Translations under genes and position numbers: made by a program
Source: Lactarius indigo
Lineage: Eukaryota; Basidiomycota; Agaricomycetes; Russulales; Russulaceae
NCBI GenBank assembly: GCA_025766275.1
Contig: JAFKAC010000023.1
Coordinates: forward strand, 434,001 to 498,000
Reading direction: 5' to 3'
DNA length: 64,000 nucleotides
The notes under the pieces: model-generated
Seen by the model: only the letters and a program-made list of their open reading frames with translations
Databases searched by the model: none
What the model was told of the DNA's origin: nothing
Part shown: positions 35,231 to 47,600 of the stretch, piece after piece
Layout of the letters: each line of letters starts with the position of its first letter
Position numbering within the stretch: position 1 is the stretch's first letter

Positions 35231-35794
35231 TCCTCTTTGACACGTCACACTTTGCTTGTTTGGATTACCCACATCCGCTAGCGGCTAAACCTCAGTGGTT
35301 CATCAGTCATGGGATCATTGCTCTTTTCTGCGATGCTATCTAGACTCTCTGGGTAGGCTTCGCGGTCGTCACGCATGGGAACTTCTCGGCGAACTAGTCA
35401 ACTTCATGCACCCTAGTGAACTCCGGTCGGATTTACAGGCCGACCATTCCACTATCTCTTCCGCGGATCACAATGCGCCTTCGAATGTCGTTTTACGTTC
35501 GTAGAAACCCTGAAAGGTGCGTTGCCATGTCAAATGTATTCTTCGGGCGGTCCGCGGGCATTGTCGAAACGGGCGAAGTGAACCCCAGTTGGACAGGGAT
35601 GCACGGGCGTATACGACGAGCTACGGCGCTATCGTTGGATATACAAAGCTGGTGATAAGTGAGAAAGTTGACACGCATATGCTTTGTTTTTGATCTCGTG
35701 TCGGGGGCGATGCGTGTTCGATGTCAGCGCTCGTTGGACGTCCTGCAGTATTTCTTTGAAATGTAAAGAGATTTATGATGTTTTGTAAGCCTCG

Positions 35795-36065
35795 ACGCAT
35801 CGAGGGTGAGGGAATACGGCCTTTGATCCCGCGGTTCTACCAATGACGTCCTTAAGCCATTCAAAGACAGGGGCAACGAATTCAAAGATTTCGACGGAAA
35901 TCGTGAGTTGCTTGACGGGCTTACCCTGGCAATCCACGTCGTTCGTACGTTATCAGGTGTTCTTAACGACCGAAATATACTCATTCTTTTCATTTGCACT
36001 TTTCACCAATTCCGTGATCGGGTTCCGTTCGAACCAACGAAGGCAATCTTGAAGGATGATTTGAT
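35795..36065 (+). pseudogene. NLR 5'-end fragment (Goodbye domain)
   Basis: The sequence follows exon 1, intron 1 and the start of exon 2 of the NLR genes: NDVLKPFKDRGNEFKDF, NRELLDGLTLAIHVVRTLSG, then after intron-like sequence VPFEPTKAIL. The intact equivalents are DDVFKLLEDKANEFEDF, NRKLLNWLRPVVYAVHSLSA and IPFGPAKVIF. The start codon is lost and the rest of the gene is absent. Its position after remnant X mirrors NLR1 after remnant X copy 2. Confidence 0.65.
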
Positions 36066-36486
36066 TGAAGGGAAAACGAGAAGGCAGACGTGGTCGAATA
36101 CAGTGGATTCAGGCTTCACTTTAGGGCTCAAAATCGTAGTTACTAACCATTGTTGTTGACCGTTTATATTCTGACACAATAGGCACTACAAGACCTGCCG
36201 CCATATGCCAGTATTTAGGTAAGGTGAAGTTGTGTCTACGTAGGTGGGGTAGGGAAAGGGGTCCGCAGCGCAAAAGTCACTAGTCCTTAGAGTAGGTACT
36301 CTTACTCCTAGAGAACTGCACTTCAAGTTCGTCAAATTATCGTTCAGCACGAGTCAGAACGAATAAGAATCGAGTCAACACATCGAACCATCCATGAGTC
36401 GAAATATGGGAGAAAACAAAAATAGTGACATCGGCAATTCGGGGTAGGTAGTCCTTGGCCCTGTCACCCATTGGCCAAATTGAGAC
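36066..36486. other. Intergenic region downstream of the sedolisin gene
   Basis: No gene seen. It contains an imperfect palindrome around 36,275-36,315 (CTAGTCCTTAGAGTAGGTAC region) that could be a terminator-like or small repeat structure; nothing supports more. Confidence 0.4.
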
Positions 36487-39163
36487 TCAAGGAAGTCCGA
36501 GAAACATGTCCAGAAGTTTCTTGAAGTTAGGTGTGCCCAGACCTTCTCACAAGGGCATGGTAAGGAAGCTGTAAGTAGAAAGGAGGAAGCGCAGCGTACC
36601 AGTGATGGGGTCCCAACCCCTCACACTTCATGCCAGTGGAGGTTCAGCGACCAAAAATGGATTACAGAAACACATACGCACGCAGTAAAGCCACCCGTTC
36701 CTTGAGGTATGCGTCTGAGTATAACAAGCTCACCCTGAGTAGTAAGGACACCTACCACAACCTGGGTTGGTCCCAGTGGTTATATCGTTGAATGCATGTG
36801 CAAACTTAGGGGAGTAAATTGCGGGGTTGATGAAGCCTGCGAGTCAAAACAAAATAGGGGCATTTGGTTTTGTGCAGCTTCGTGGATACGCTGTGAGCCT
36901 CACCGACAGGTCCCTTTCCCACGACAAGCCGCGCGTCATTGATCATGGCAATCATCGACCCTACGACAGGCGTCGACGCCGAAGTTCCAGACACAGTTAT
37001 GAAGCGATCCTCTACGGCAATGACATAGTTCACCCTTCCCGGAATCAGTCAAAATTTGTGTCGGGGAATTTTGCCAGTGCATCATGGTGCGCTCACCCAT
37101 TAGCTGACAAATCGGGGATGCCGCGCGCCTTGAAGAGGGGGTTTATCAGCCGATCAACCACAGAATTAGATTTCTAACGCTACCTTTCCAGAGTTGTTGA
37201 ACTGGGCTGCACTATATGGGGGAGGGTGCTCTTTCAAGAAGTGGGCGACTGCTGTAGCTTGGTATGACGGCATCCGGAAAATGTCACTAAATCCTCCTCC
37301 ACTGGAATTCCATGCGCTTTCGGGATCATTTATCGTCGCACCAGAATTTATTTGCGTGGCCCCGACAGAAACCACGAATGGACACGATGCGGGGAACACA
37401 GGATTGAACCTGACTGCATGTAAGTCATTACTGTCCAAACCTGAAGATGCAAGTAAGCCCTGCGTTCATGTCCGGTTGTTCACTGAACTTACTCACCGCT
37501 TGAGTTCTTGCAAATTCCCCCCCGACCAGCGACTCCGTAATCCCCTGAGCCGTATAGAATGGTTGTCCCCAGTAACCCTAGCTTTCCATACTCGTTGCAT
37601 TGGCGAGTAGCGTATCGATGGGTGGCAGTACCCTCGTCCTGACCGTAAGAGATGGAGACAACGTAAGGTGATTTGATTATGCCACAAGATTCGGACTCTG
37701 AAGTGGAACGTTAGAAATTTCCAAAAATGCGAAAGAACTCCGCAAACGATTGAAGCCTCCCGGGAGTGGGTCAGGATATATTCCGTCCTATACAGAGGCG
37801 AATCAGAGCTCTTCACAGACAATATTAGGCTGTACCGACCTGGTCTGGATTGTCTCCACCCTGGAACGTACAGAAGGTCTTGTCAACAGCGTCCAGCCAA
37901 TTGTCAGCCCAGGCACCTGATGGACGTTAATATAATGAGGCTGGCCTCACAAGAAACTATCGCTAACCCTCCACGAGGTCGCCAGCCTGCAGCAGGGTGA
38001 CTGGCTGTGGATTAGTCAACACCATAGCATATTCCAGGTCCAAGTCACTCTCTGCGTTGACAGAGACATTCTGAGAGGTGGTTTGGACGAAACCTGCCAG
38101 GTATCAGTTGCGTTTAATATGAGTAAACAGGGGACTTGCCTCCGTCGATAGAGACGAGTGTGGGCCTTCTCCCAATCTGCGTGGACGAGAATTTCCTGAC
38201 AATCGTGGTCATCCCCAGCCTGATGTCGTGAGAAATATGCGCACTTGAAGAATAGATCAAGATCAGGGCCAAGGTACGCTTGTGGCGTAAATTCAACTGA
38301 GGGACAGGTCAGTGGGGACTCTAAAACAGCCCGTTAAGATTTCACCAATTCCATAGGAGTTCTTCTCTGTCGCCTTTGGTATATAGCAGAAATCATAAAG
38401 GGCACGTAGGCACTCCGGTGTGATAAATTGATCACAATTTGCCAGTGAACGTGCGTCAATCTTCGCACCATTTGTCGGTGCCCTTGGGAGGTGGGTGATC
38501 AATGGCTGACCAAGATGGTTTGAGTTGGCTCGTCTGCTCTGGCGTGCTAGATACTCTGGAATACGGTGGTTGAAGTGTACCGTTGGCTTTATGATCTCAA
38601 CATGGTCGCTGATGAGTTCTGGCACAGAGTACGAAAGACAGCCTTCATGACAGTGAACCTGTCAGCCATCTCGTGAGGACTGATAACTTCGGAGTCGCGT
38701 ACCAATCTGCTTCTTGCCTGATGGGTGCTCATAAATATGGTACTCTGTATCCAGCAACTGTTCGGCCATAGCCACTGTCACGTTCAATTCGACCCATCCC
38801 TTGTTTGGGGAAAGCCGGAGTTTGTCTTCAGCAATGCCAGAAGTACTGAGCCACGTTCGGATAGAAGACACAGTTAACTCGCTCGGTGCGAAGAAATCAA
38901 CGACCTTTTCGGGAGTCCAGTGTTGGCCATATGTTGGCGAATCGGGATGTGCGACATCCATCAAAAGGTCTTCGAACATGTGAAGGTTCTGTTGCTTCAT
39001 CCCAATACGCAGGGTAAATGACGTTATTCACATCCGCCCTGTGAGACTTCACCCATCCAACAGGTTCGACAGTGCGTCGCTCATGAATGACGGAGTTGGC
39101 ACGTTGGGAGAGGGCACCTAGTGCTATGGAACAAATCGCCAAGCTCCGAAGAAGTCCCCACAT
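36487..39163 (-). CDS. Secreted sedolisin (S53 family, tripeptidyl-peptidase-like), apparently intact
   Basis: The start at 39163 gives a signal peptide (MWGLLRSLAICSIALGALS). The Pro-kumamolisin activation domain follows (IGMKQQNLHMFEDLLMDVA; YGQHWTPEKVVDFFAPSE), then SVPELISDHVEIIKPTVHF, CDQFITPECLRALYDFCYIP and GRRPTLVSIDGG. The catalytic Glu/Asp pair is in ESDLDLEYAM (about 38,050), the oxyanion region is near YGSGDYGVAG, and the catalytic Ser is in GTSASTPVVG (about 36,975). The C terminus GTPNFKKLLDMFLGLP ends at 36487. At least ten short introns are needed, and each junction I checked stays in frame. Sedolisins are acid serine-carboxyl proteases used for extracellular protein digestion. 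It stands apart from the recognition genes. Confidence 0.85.
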
Positions 39164-40906
39164 GAAAGACGATAAGAAAAGCCAGAAGACTGAGAAAAGG
39201 GCCTGTGACCGAGAGAGAATTCTTTCAAGGTGCGACTGTCATCAGGAGAAGTTAGGACCTTTTGTAGGTAGGGGGTGGGGACGGGTGATTAGCAACAGTA
39301 GAACCCAACTAGCGACCATGCGCACCACCCGGAAGAGACCCGAATTGACCGAAGGTGTTCTTTTTCTCATTGTACACACGCAATTGAAACCACGTCAATA
39401 CCCATTTTATTCTGTGGAAGCAGGACCGAGGACCTAGATAAAACACGATCGCATCACTCCCTCAGTTGTACTCGGAGGACATAGTGTTGTTCACAAATAC
39501 CCATAATTGTACAAGGACTTCGGGCCACAAATGATCATTACCGTCTCTTCCCCCGCGGCGGCGTCATGGCTACAACTCGAGAACAACTGAACTCGACTGA
39601 TAGAGCTGTGAAGCGCACCAGCGGAGATAGAGACTTCCCGTGGCTTACAGCAAGGTCCAAAACTATGATTTGGAAAAGAGGTAGCGAGGTTTCAATACAC
39701 TCATGCCGAAGCTTTCCCACAGAAAATGAGTGTTGTGAATAATATATATAAATAAAACTTAACTTACTATAATTATATTTGCTTTTGAAACAGTAATGTT
39801 GATAACTATTCCATAACCCAATTTTCCAAAAGATTTGAGTGAGTAGCTCATCATCACCTCAGTTGCTCCTGCGAGCGCTGAACAGCTTTGTCTGAGTCTT
39901 GTCTCTCTCCTCAGTGGGGCTGTCAGTTGTTAGTCAGGGCCCCTTGTCATAGGATAGCACTTCACAACGCATCAAGCATGCGAGCACGGAAAACCAAGCA
40001 GAAAACCTCTGTGCTTAAGGAAATCGTCCGTACCTTCAAATGGTGTGATCTAGCTCATCGTATAGGTGACGGACCCATTCCCTAATCCCAGCACCGTACT
40101 CAAACCACGCCAAGTCCCGTTGTCATCTCACCGGATACTCAACTGCATCTCCTCCGAGTCTGTCACAGTGATGTTCACAGCGGACTTTCCCTGCATGCTC
40201 TCGAGACTGAGGTGGAAGCCCCCGATGTGCTTGTTTGAGGGCGTTCATCTGGATGTATGCGACCTGACAGTCGACACAATAGCCACGCACCTCGTTTGAC
40301 CGCTTTTTTCCATCTCATCAATGGCACCATCGACCTTCGGCCCGCTGGTCGTCATTTTTGCGATGGTGCACAACGCACTATGCACAGCATGGAAAGCTGC
40401 GTGCATATACGAAACACCGGATTATTTGGGCCCTGCGTCCATCCATACTCAGTGCTCCGGCGCGATCCAGGTATGGCTCATCTGAAAGTGGGTCTGGATA
40501 TTGGCACATGCGTGCGAGTGGAGTTGCGTGCCCTGCTGGAGGTGTGGTTAAGCTGGTCAGTTCCGGGGAGCATGAACGAGGAGAACTAGACAGCTCAATG
40601 CTTGGTGTTGGCTTGTGTAACCTGGGGCATGCGGGATGGGGGCGGACGCGCAGGTTGTGGTGCAGATGGAAAGGCGTGTCTTGAGGCTGCGGGTGGTCCA
40701 GAATTGGGTGGGGACTCTCTGAGTTTGTCGTTCATCAAAACATGTTTCTATTTAGAACTTACGAATCGCAAAGCAGTCAGACCATAAAAGTCGATGCTGT
40801 TCCTTTTGATGTGAAAGTGAAACATCGAGTGTGCTTCGAGGCGCCACAATAAACCGCCACAAATTCAGAATTAGTCATTTACTGATCAGCACATTGTTCG
40901 TCCACA
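39164..40906. other. Intergenic region, no gene recognised
   Basis: No identifiable protein. An AT-rich stretch at 39,738-39,800 is followed by ATAACCCAATTTT at about 39,814, which resembles the subterminal repeats of the 4.2-kb mariner element (27,905-27,965). This may be a trace of a related element, but no inverted ends are visible. Confidence 0.4.
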
Positions 40907-42229
40907 ATGGCTACTTCGTCTGTCAACGAGTCGCAGCAGACTGATACACTAGATACCATCTTTCTAGGTCTTAGGAATAAAAGTCCAGAGACCCGTCTCC
41001 AATCTGCTCTCGAATTACGGCGATATGTGCGTGCTTCTGCTATTGGCGTAGTGTCTCCGCTTATTGTGGACCATCCTTAGGTTGTCACAAAGGTGGTTGA
41101 AATGTCGACAGATGCTGCGATAAAGCTATGGGAAAATTCCATAAATCAAAGACTGTTCGATCTCGTACGGAGTCCTCACAGTCACGATAACTTGGGAGGC
41201 ATTGTCGCAATCGGTGTGCATCTACACTTATGATTCGACGTGCGAATTCTGATCGTCCTAGATCACCTTCTTGATGTAGACGACACCAAGTACAGGCACA
41301 ATATTTCCCGCTACTTCAATTATGTCAAGTGTCTTTTACCAAATGGAGACATCAACGTCATGCTCGCTGCCTCCAAGACATTCGGAAAGATCATAGAGAT
41401 TGGTGGCACGACTTTCGGGGAGGATTTCAATTTCATGGACTATCAAGTGCCTGCTGCCGTTGACCTATTGCAAGTGTACGACCAAGAGTCGAGCAGGCAC
41501 GCCGGTGTGCTCATCCTGAGAGAGCTCGCCCGAAACGGCCCTGTCTACTTTCTTCCGCACATTGACCTCGTCTTCGACAAAATCCTAATCCCTATTCGAG
41601 ATCCAAGCGCGATAGTCAGAGGGGGTGCAGCCGAACTTCTCGCCGCTTGTCTCGAGATCGTTGCTCAGAGAGAACAGCAGGGAGGAACCGCTCGTCTCTC
41701 CAAGATCTGGGCTGACGCACAGGCTGGACTCAAAACGAGTCAACCCGAGATCATTCACGGCACATTGCTCACTTACAGAGAGCTTCTACTTCATGGCAGC
41801 ATGGTGAGGTCAACCCACCATCTGATATTGTTCCAATAAACCGGTCGTTGTAGTTCATGTGCGAGAATTTCATGGACATGACAGAAAGTATCTTGCACTT
41901 CGGGACTTCTCGCGACCCCTTCATACGGAAGACGGTCGTCGCGCTTATTCCTACCCTCGCCGTGTACGACCCTCAGACTTTCAGCGAACACTTTCTTCAC
42001 GAAGCGATGGGCTATCTTCTGACCTTTCTCGGTGAATCGAATGATCGAGAGTTCGGTACGCCTAATCTGCTATTCCTCTCATTCTACTCTCATTCTTTCT
42101 GTTCAAGCATCCGTCGCTATTGGACGCGTCGCAGAGGTTGTTGGTAGTAATGCGATGAAGCCGTTCCTCGACTCCATCACGCAGCAAGTTGGTGAAGACA
42201 GGGTCCAGGCACCAAGGATGAATAGATAA
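40907..42229 (+). CDS. Truncated TOR kinase gene: N-terminal HEAT region only (372 aa)
   Basis: Exons 40907-41026, 41081-41213, 41262-41803, 41854-42055 and 42108-42229 join in frame with consensus splice sites. The protein starts with TOR-like sequence (LGLRNKSPETRLQSALELRR) and continues through HEAT repeats (DHLLDVDDTKY; NVMLAASKTFGKIIEIGG; GVLILRELARNGP; RGGAAELLAACLEIVAQRE; PEIIHGTLLTYRELLL; VALIPTLAVYDPQTFSEHFL). After FLDSITQQVGEDRVQ it stops. Full TOR is roughly 2300 aa, so about 84% including FAT, FRB and kinase domains is missing. The fragment has no internal lesion. It could be a young partial duplication or an expressed N-terminal TOR-like protein that could compete for HEAT partners. 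Confidence 0.75.
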
Positions 42230-42649
42230 AATGCGAGAAGAGATAGCGTGGCATGGCACGTCCATCTAGGAAGCAGGTTTGAGCACAGAGGGCTACGCAC
42301 CTCCTCTTCAGTACCGTCGGCAGTTACAGTAGTTAAATTCAACCTCGGTCTCAGATTGAACTTCTAGGCCCGGGCTCGGGGAGGCGGGCAACTTATGAGT
42401 GCATCATAGCTCGAGCTGATGCCGCAGGTTTCATGTCACATCCAGATCACCCAGGTATCAGGAGGCTACGGGGTTGGAGAGTGTAAATATGTACGTACTG
42501 CAAGGAGAACATCCGGTATATACAAGACGCTGAGTGGCTACGTCTATTGTACAGACTTCGTTTGTCCGCACGTCCACATACTCATATTATTCACTTAATC
42601 CCTATTCCGATCCATCCATATCCTCTTAAAATCACGACCGCTCACGCCG

Positions 42650-42975
42650 CGACACCCCAAGGAACAAGGGTAGTCGATCTTACGACGAATCACGAGGATA
42701 CTATTGGGGTTGCGGAACTAGTACGGTATTGTGATTTGGGAAGGCAAATGTACTGTACACTGCTATAGAAGATACATTGCGACAAAATAGAGATATACTT
42801 GTGACAGTACGTATCACACACCTGAACAATCCAAACGAAGATATTGGGAACAATACTGTGATGGAGCAGCCGGTTTCTGGTGGTTCTCGTCGACGACGGG
42901 GTCAGAATCGATATCTGTACGGTGACCTGTGACCATGCGTCCTCCCGAGCTGAAGCCTACGCTTCTTCATCTATC
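42650..42975 (-). repeat. Relic of the NLR 3' flank
   Basis: The sequence resembles 44,375-44,665, the 3' flank of NLR1 (shared order: GGTTGC, GGGA, GGAAGATAC, CATCCGAAC/CACCTGAAC, GTGATGG, GTGACC, GTCCTCCCG). A third relative is at 61.53-61.67 kb. No ankyrin codons are recognisable here. Confidence 0.45.
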
Positions 42976-44370
42976 AGTGATAGATGAGGATTTTTTTTGC
43001 GAACGCTCTACATACACCCTTGACAACATGAGGAGGGATACTTGGAGAATCAGGAAGGCAAACACAGGCCGTGGGTGGCCACATGCATCACTTTGCGCCT
43101 GAACGCTGTACACAAGTGGGATGGGTGTGGCAAACGGAGCATTACCGTGACCCCATTTTTCCGGCACTTTCTCACGGCCCTATCGCGACTCCTCGACGCA
43201 AGCACCTCATGCAAGCATCATGTACCACCTCCTCTTGATCCCTCAGCGGATTGTACCCCCCAACACAAGCCCGAGGGTACCGCGTTCGCAATTTCCTATA
43301 CGACAAATCCCAAGACAAATCTCCAAGAAGCTATTCGATTTTCCAATGCAGTATCAATGCGTATAGAATGACTTTATATTTTTAGCCAAAGTAGGTTATC
43401 TTAGAGCATCACAGCAATATCTATCAGCGCTCAGGCCTTGACACCTTGACCAGTGAATGAACAGTGTCCACCCAGCGGCACCCTTTCGACCATCGGGCGC
43501 AAGTGGCAGAGTTGTCGAATATGCCCTCAAAAGCAAGGCGGAAGACCTCGTCGAGCGCGTAGCTGAGCTCGTGCAGTTAGTCAGCTTGAACGTGCGCACT
43601 TCGTACAAGATTCGGTTGGACGCCCTACCCACAACAGCGAAAACTCGGGGCACGGTTCGCCGTGCGGAGATTTGACGCGGGCAGGATCGAGGTGGCCTGA
43701 AGTGTAGGCGTTTGTTCCATTGCATGTCGCTAAGCGGTTCCCCTAAGAGAAGCGAGGTGAGAAACAGTTAATACGATTCCCGTACGTTGATTTTAGAAGA
43801 CACGCCGGTATTCCTGGCATAGCGACTCCGGAGTTGCTGGAGGAGAAATCTAATTTGTGAGTATTCGCGTCCTTTTGCTAAACTTACGCCACCGCTAATG
43901 TCAGATAGCGTGAGGGAAACGAAGTCGGGATTGGGTTCAGAGTTCGCTTTCAAGGTCTCTACGAGAATCTCGCAGGACTGCTAAAACTCCAATCCGTCAT
44001 GCCAATGTCGTCTCCCCCCGTAACCTTGTCCGTAGCACTTCATGTTTATCTGATTGTTCTTATTACAGGCGACGTCACACTCCGACATAGAAGGACTCCA
44101 CGTCGCCGTTCACAGATCCAATACGTCGTCTGTATCCAGTTGGCTTTCCTAATCGGGTCTAACCGTGATCCTCTTTAACGAGAAGAGATGTCCGACCATG
44201 GCTGCGTGACTGGCGTGGCTCTATCACTTTGCAAAAACTTTATCTTAATTGTATAGGTGAACTCCCAACACGAAAAATGAAGGTATACCCGCGAATTATC
44301 TCTTCACGGAAAGTTTGTCGATTTTAGTGGTTTGCTCAGACCTAGACCAGAGCGTGAAATCGTGAAATGC
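42976..44370. other. Intergenic region with unassigned open frames
   Basis: Two stretches look mildly protein-like: plus 43,490-43,675 (RVVEYALKSKAEDLVERVAE) and minus 43,953-43,790 (NPDFVSLTLSDISGGVSL). Neither matches a family I know or shows a clear gene structure. Confidence 0.3.
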
Positions 44371-44653
44371 GAAATTGGGCCTGTCACAACGAACCGTGGG
44401 AAAAACATTCAGGTTGCAGAGTTAATCTACTGTTGGGACTTGGGCAAAATTTGGAAAGGCTCATCGCTATGGAAGATACGTCTGCGAGGGAATAAAGACT
44501 TGTGAAAGTACATCCGAACAGTCTGAACAAAATAATGTGATGGCGCAACGCTTCTGCTAGTTCTGACAATCGTATCAATGATGGAGTAGGAATCGAAATA
44601 CGGTGAATACTACTACATTTGTGGTGGCCGGTGACCCCATGTCCTCCCGGAGC

Positions 44654-47600
44654 CTACGCTTTGGATACTAGTGTACTACGCTCCGATAAGAACTCTGCGA
44701 TCCTGTGCTCTCCATGTGCTATCGCTTCTTGTCTGGGAGTCCGTCCGTTAGCGTTCCGAACATCCAGATCTGCACCACGCTCTACCAAGAGCAGGACAAC
44801 ATGGAAGTGCCCCATCAACGACGCCTCATGCAGCACGGTCGACCGGGACCTCTGTATTGTGTTCACATCAGCACCATGGTCAAGTAATAATCGTGTGACC
44901 TCCAGATTTCCATTCGCCGACGGAATATGCAGCGGAGTCCGGCCGCCTCTGCTTCGGGAGTTGACGTATGCGCCGCGCTCGATGAGTAATTTTACTACCT
45001 CGAGTTTCCCATTGGCTGATGCCGCATGTAACGCGGTCAGGCGACGGCTGTTTGTTTCGTTGACATCCGAACCACAGTCAAGTAATGACCGTACGATATC
45101 GAGCTGTCCATTTTCTGATGCGGTGTACAGCTGGGGCTGCTCGTTGTCAGAGGGTCTCACCTCTTCTCTACGTGTCCGTAGGGGCCAAACGGTAGCAGAG
45201 GGCTTATTTCGTAGTTGGAGGATTGTCGTAGATGACCTCACCACATAATCCAGAGACATGGTACCTACCACGCGTCCGGATAGGAAGTTGGCAACCTCGA
45301 GCCGCCCATCGTCGAATGCCACGTCTAAGGCCGTCTTTCCGTCGTCATTACGTAAGTTGAAATCCGCGCCGTTCTCGAGAAGGAGTTTCACGATGTCAAG
45401 ATGGCCATTGTTGGTTGCTAAATGCAGCGAGGTCCGGGTATTGTCGTTGGAAGAATTCGCGTCTGCACCGTTGTCGATAAAGAGCCAGACGACGTCCAAA
45501 TGACCATTATCTGATGCTATATTCAGTGGGGTCCAGCCGTGCGAGTTTTGAGAGTTCACATCCGCCCCCTCCTGAATTAGTAGCCGTAATATCTCTGATG
45601 AACCGACAACAGAAGCCAGTGCCAATGGAGTCAAGTGAGTGGCCTCGTACGTTGGAAGATCGACGTCTGCGTTGTGCTCGAGTAGCAACCGCACCATGTC
45701 AACGCGTCCCCCCAGTGTTGCATTGTGGAGTGGATTGGTCCCCCCGGTATGCAGGACGTTTACATCAGCGCCACGCCGAAGAAGCGAGCATGCAACGTCG
45801 GTGTCACCAATGTCAAATGCTGCGATCCATGGCGTCACGTAATACCCTCCTCGGGCATCAATATCCCGTGGATAGGTCGAAATTAGGTATTCTATAAGCC
45901 AACGGAAGCGACAAAGTATGGCATAATATAATGGGGGGGCCTCCGGTCGCTTGGGGTGCTTCGTAGACATGGGTTCTCGCCAGGGGTCGTCGATGTCGTA
46001 TATCCAGACCCACGCGGAGAAGTGTGGCCTCTCTCGATCAAACAGCCGTTCCGCGGCAACCCGGATCGTCGATGACACATCCTCGAATCGGCCGTGTTCG
46101 AACGAATGTCGTGCGGCATAATCGGCGAGCGGAAAGTGCCTAATGCTGTCTTTGTCTATGCGGTCGTCGAGCTGAAGTAAGATACCGAGACACGCTTGGG
46201 CGAGAATGGCATGTGCCAAGTGAGGGACGACGTGGTGGTGAGAGAGATCGGCGCTCGCGGCGGCCAGGCGATCCGATATCAGGAATTCCTTCACGGAAAA
46301 GTGGGAAAAGTGGACGATTCGAGACCCGTTCACATTGACGATAGAGATGAGACTGGAGCACGCGGAAAGGACAGCTTCTTCCGCATCGCCTAGTCGCCAA
46401 CCCGCGTTAAACTGTGGGAATGTTCCTGCATTGAACCGGACTGCCAGAATCTCTGCAAGCTCCTCGACGCGAAGTGGTCTAACAGACACCGCGAGACATT
46501 GAAGGAGTCGGTGTGCGAACTGCCGCTTCTCTTCGTCGATTCGGAGCAGGGTTTGTTCATATGTTTCGTCCAACGTCCTCGGCAAGTGGTCCAAAATACT
46601 ATGAATGCTTGCTGGAAAGCATCGGCGCAAGATATCTAACATGCAGTAAACCCATCTGAACCTGCGGCACTTATTAAGTAACAGCCCAGAAAAACTACAG
46701 GAGGAATCGCTTACATGCCGCCTGCTTTTTCTGACAGTGTATTGACAACAAGTTGCTTATTCTCTGCCGTCCGTCGTCGCATATTTCGATCGGAGTGTAC
46801 GACTGATTTGATGTATCCCGAGATGTCTTCCTTTTGTCCACTTTCTTCGTGGAGCAAAACACGGAATAGCGCCAAAGGTTCGAGAATGGTCTGAATGTCG
46901 ATCTCGGGGCGACTAGAAACACATAGATGTAGATTTGGAAGTTGTAAACCGACGAGATCCTCCAGGAACTGAAGTACATCTTCACGAGCGGTTGGCATGC
47001 CGGAGATAATGGGGATTCGTCAAGAGCATCTGTGATGATGTACGTCGGAGACTGTCCTGGGACTTGAAGCATTTCCGTCAGACATTGGGAGAGAGCGGCG
47101 TCTGAAGGTTGCTGTGTTCCTTCATTGTGTTCCGAATAGAAAAAAAAACGGTGGCAGGCATCAGACCTGGCACTGAGCTGGAAGAGGAGGGAGGAGATGA
47201 GACTACGTCGGTATTGCTTCTGAGTGTCCCTGAAGTTGAAGAAAAAGTAGGCCATCAGAGCCAGTCCGGCCTTGCGCATTCTGTCGACCTCTTTAATGAT
47301 TGTGGACCTAGATGTGTACGTGAATCCAATATTGAAGATAATGAAACTCTGCAATGAGTCCGCGTACATAAAAATAGTTTTTCCGGAACCCACTACAGCG
47401 AGGTAAATGAATCACGATCGTCATAAAGCAAATGTTGGAAACGCACGTTTTCCATGAATCCACAACAGGGAACCCTTCGTATTCCACTCATCGACGACAC
47501 CTCCCTTGTAGAACCAAGCTGCAGTTCCATCTTGATAGTCTTCACACACAATGCTGTAGTTCGGCGATGGATCTGGAGGGGTGAGCCAAGTTCGGGACTC

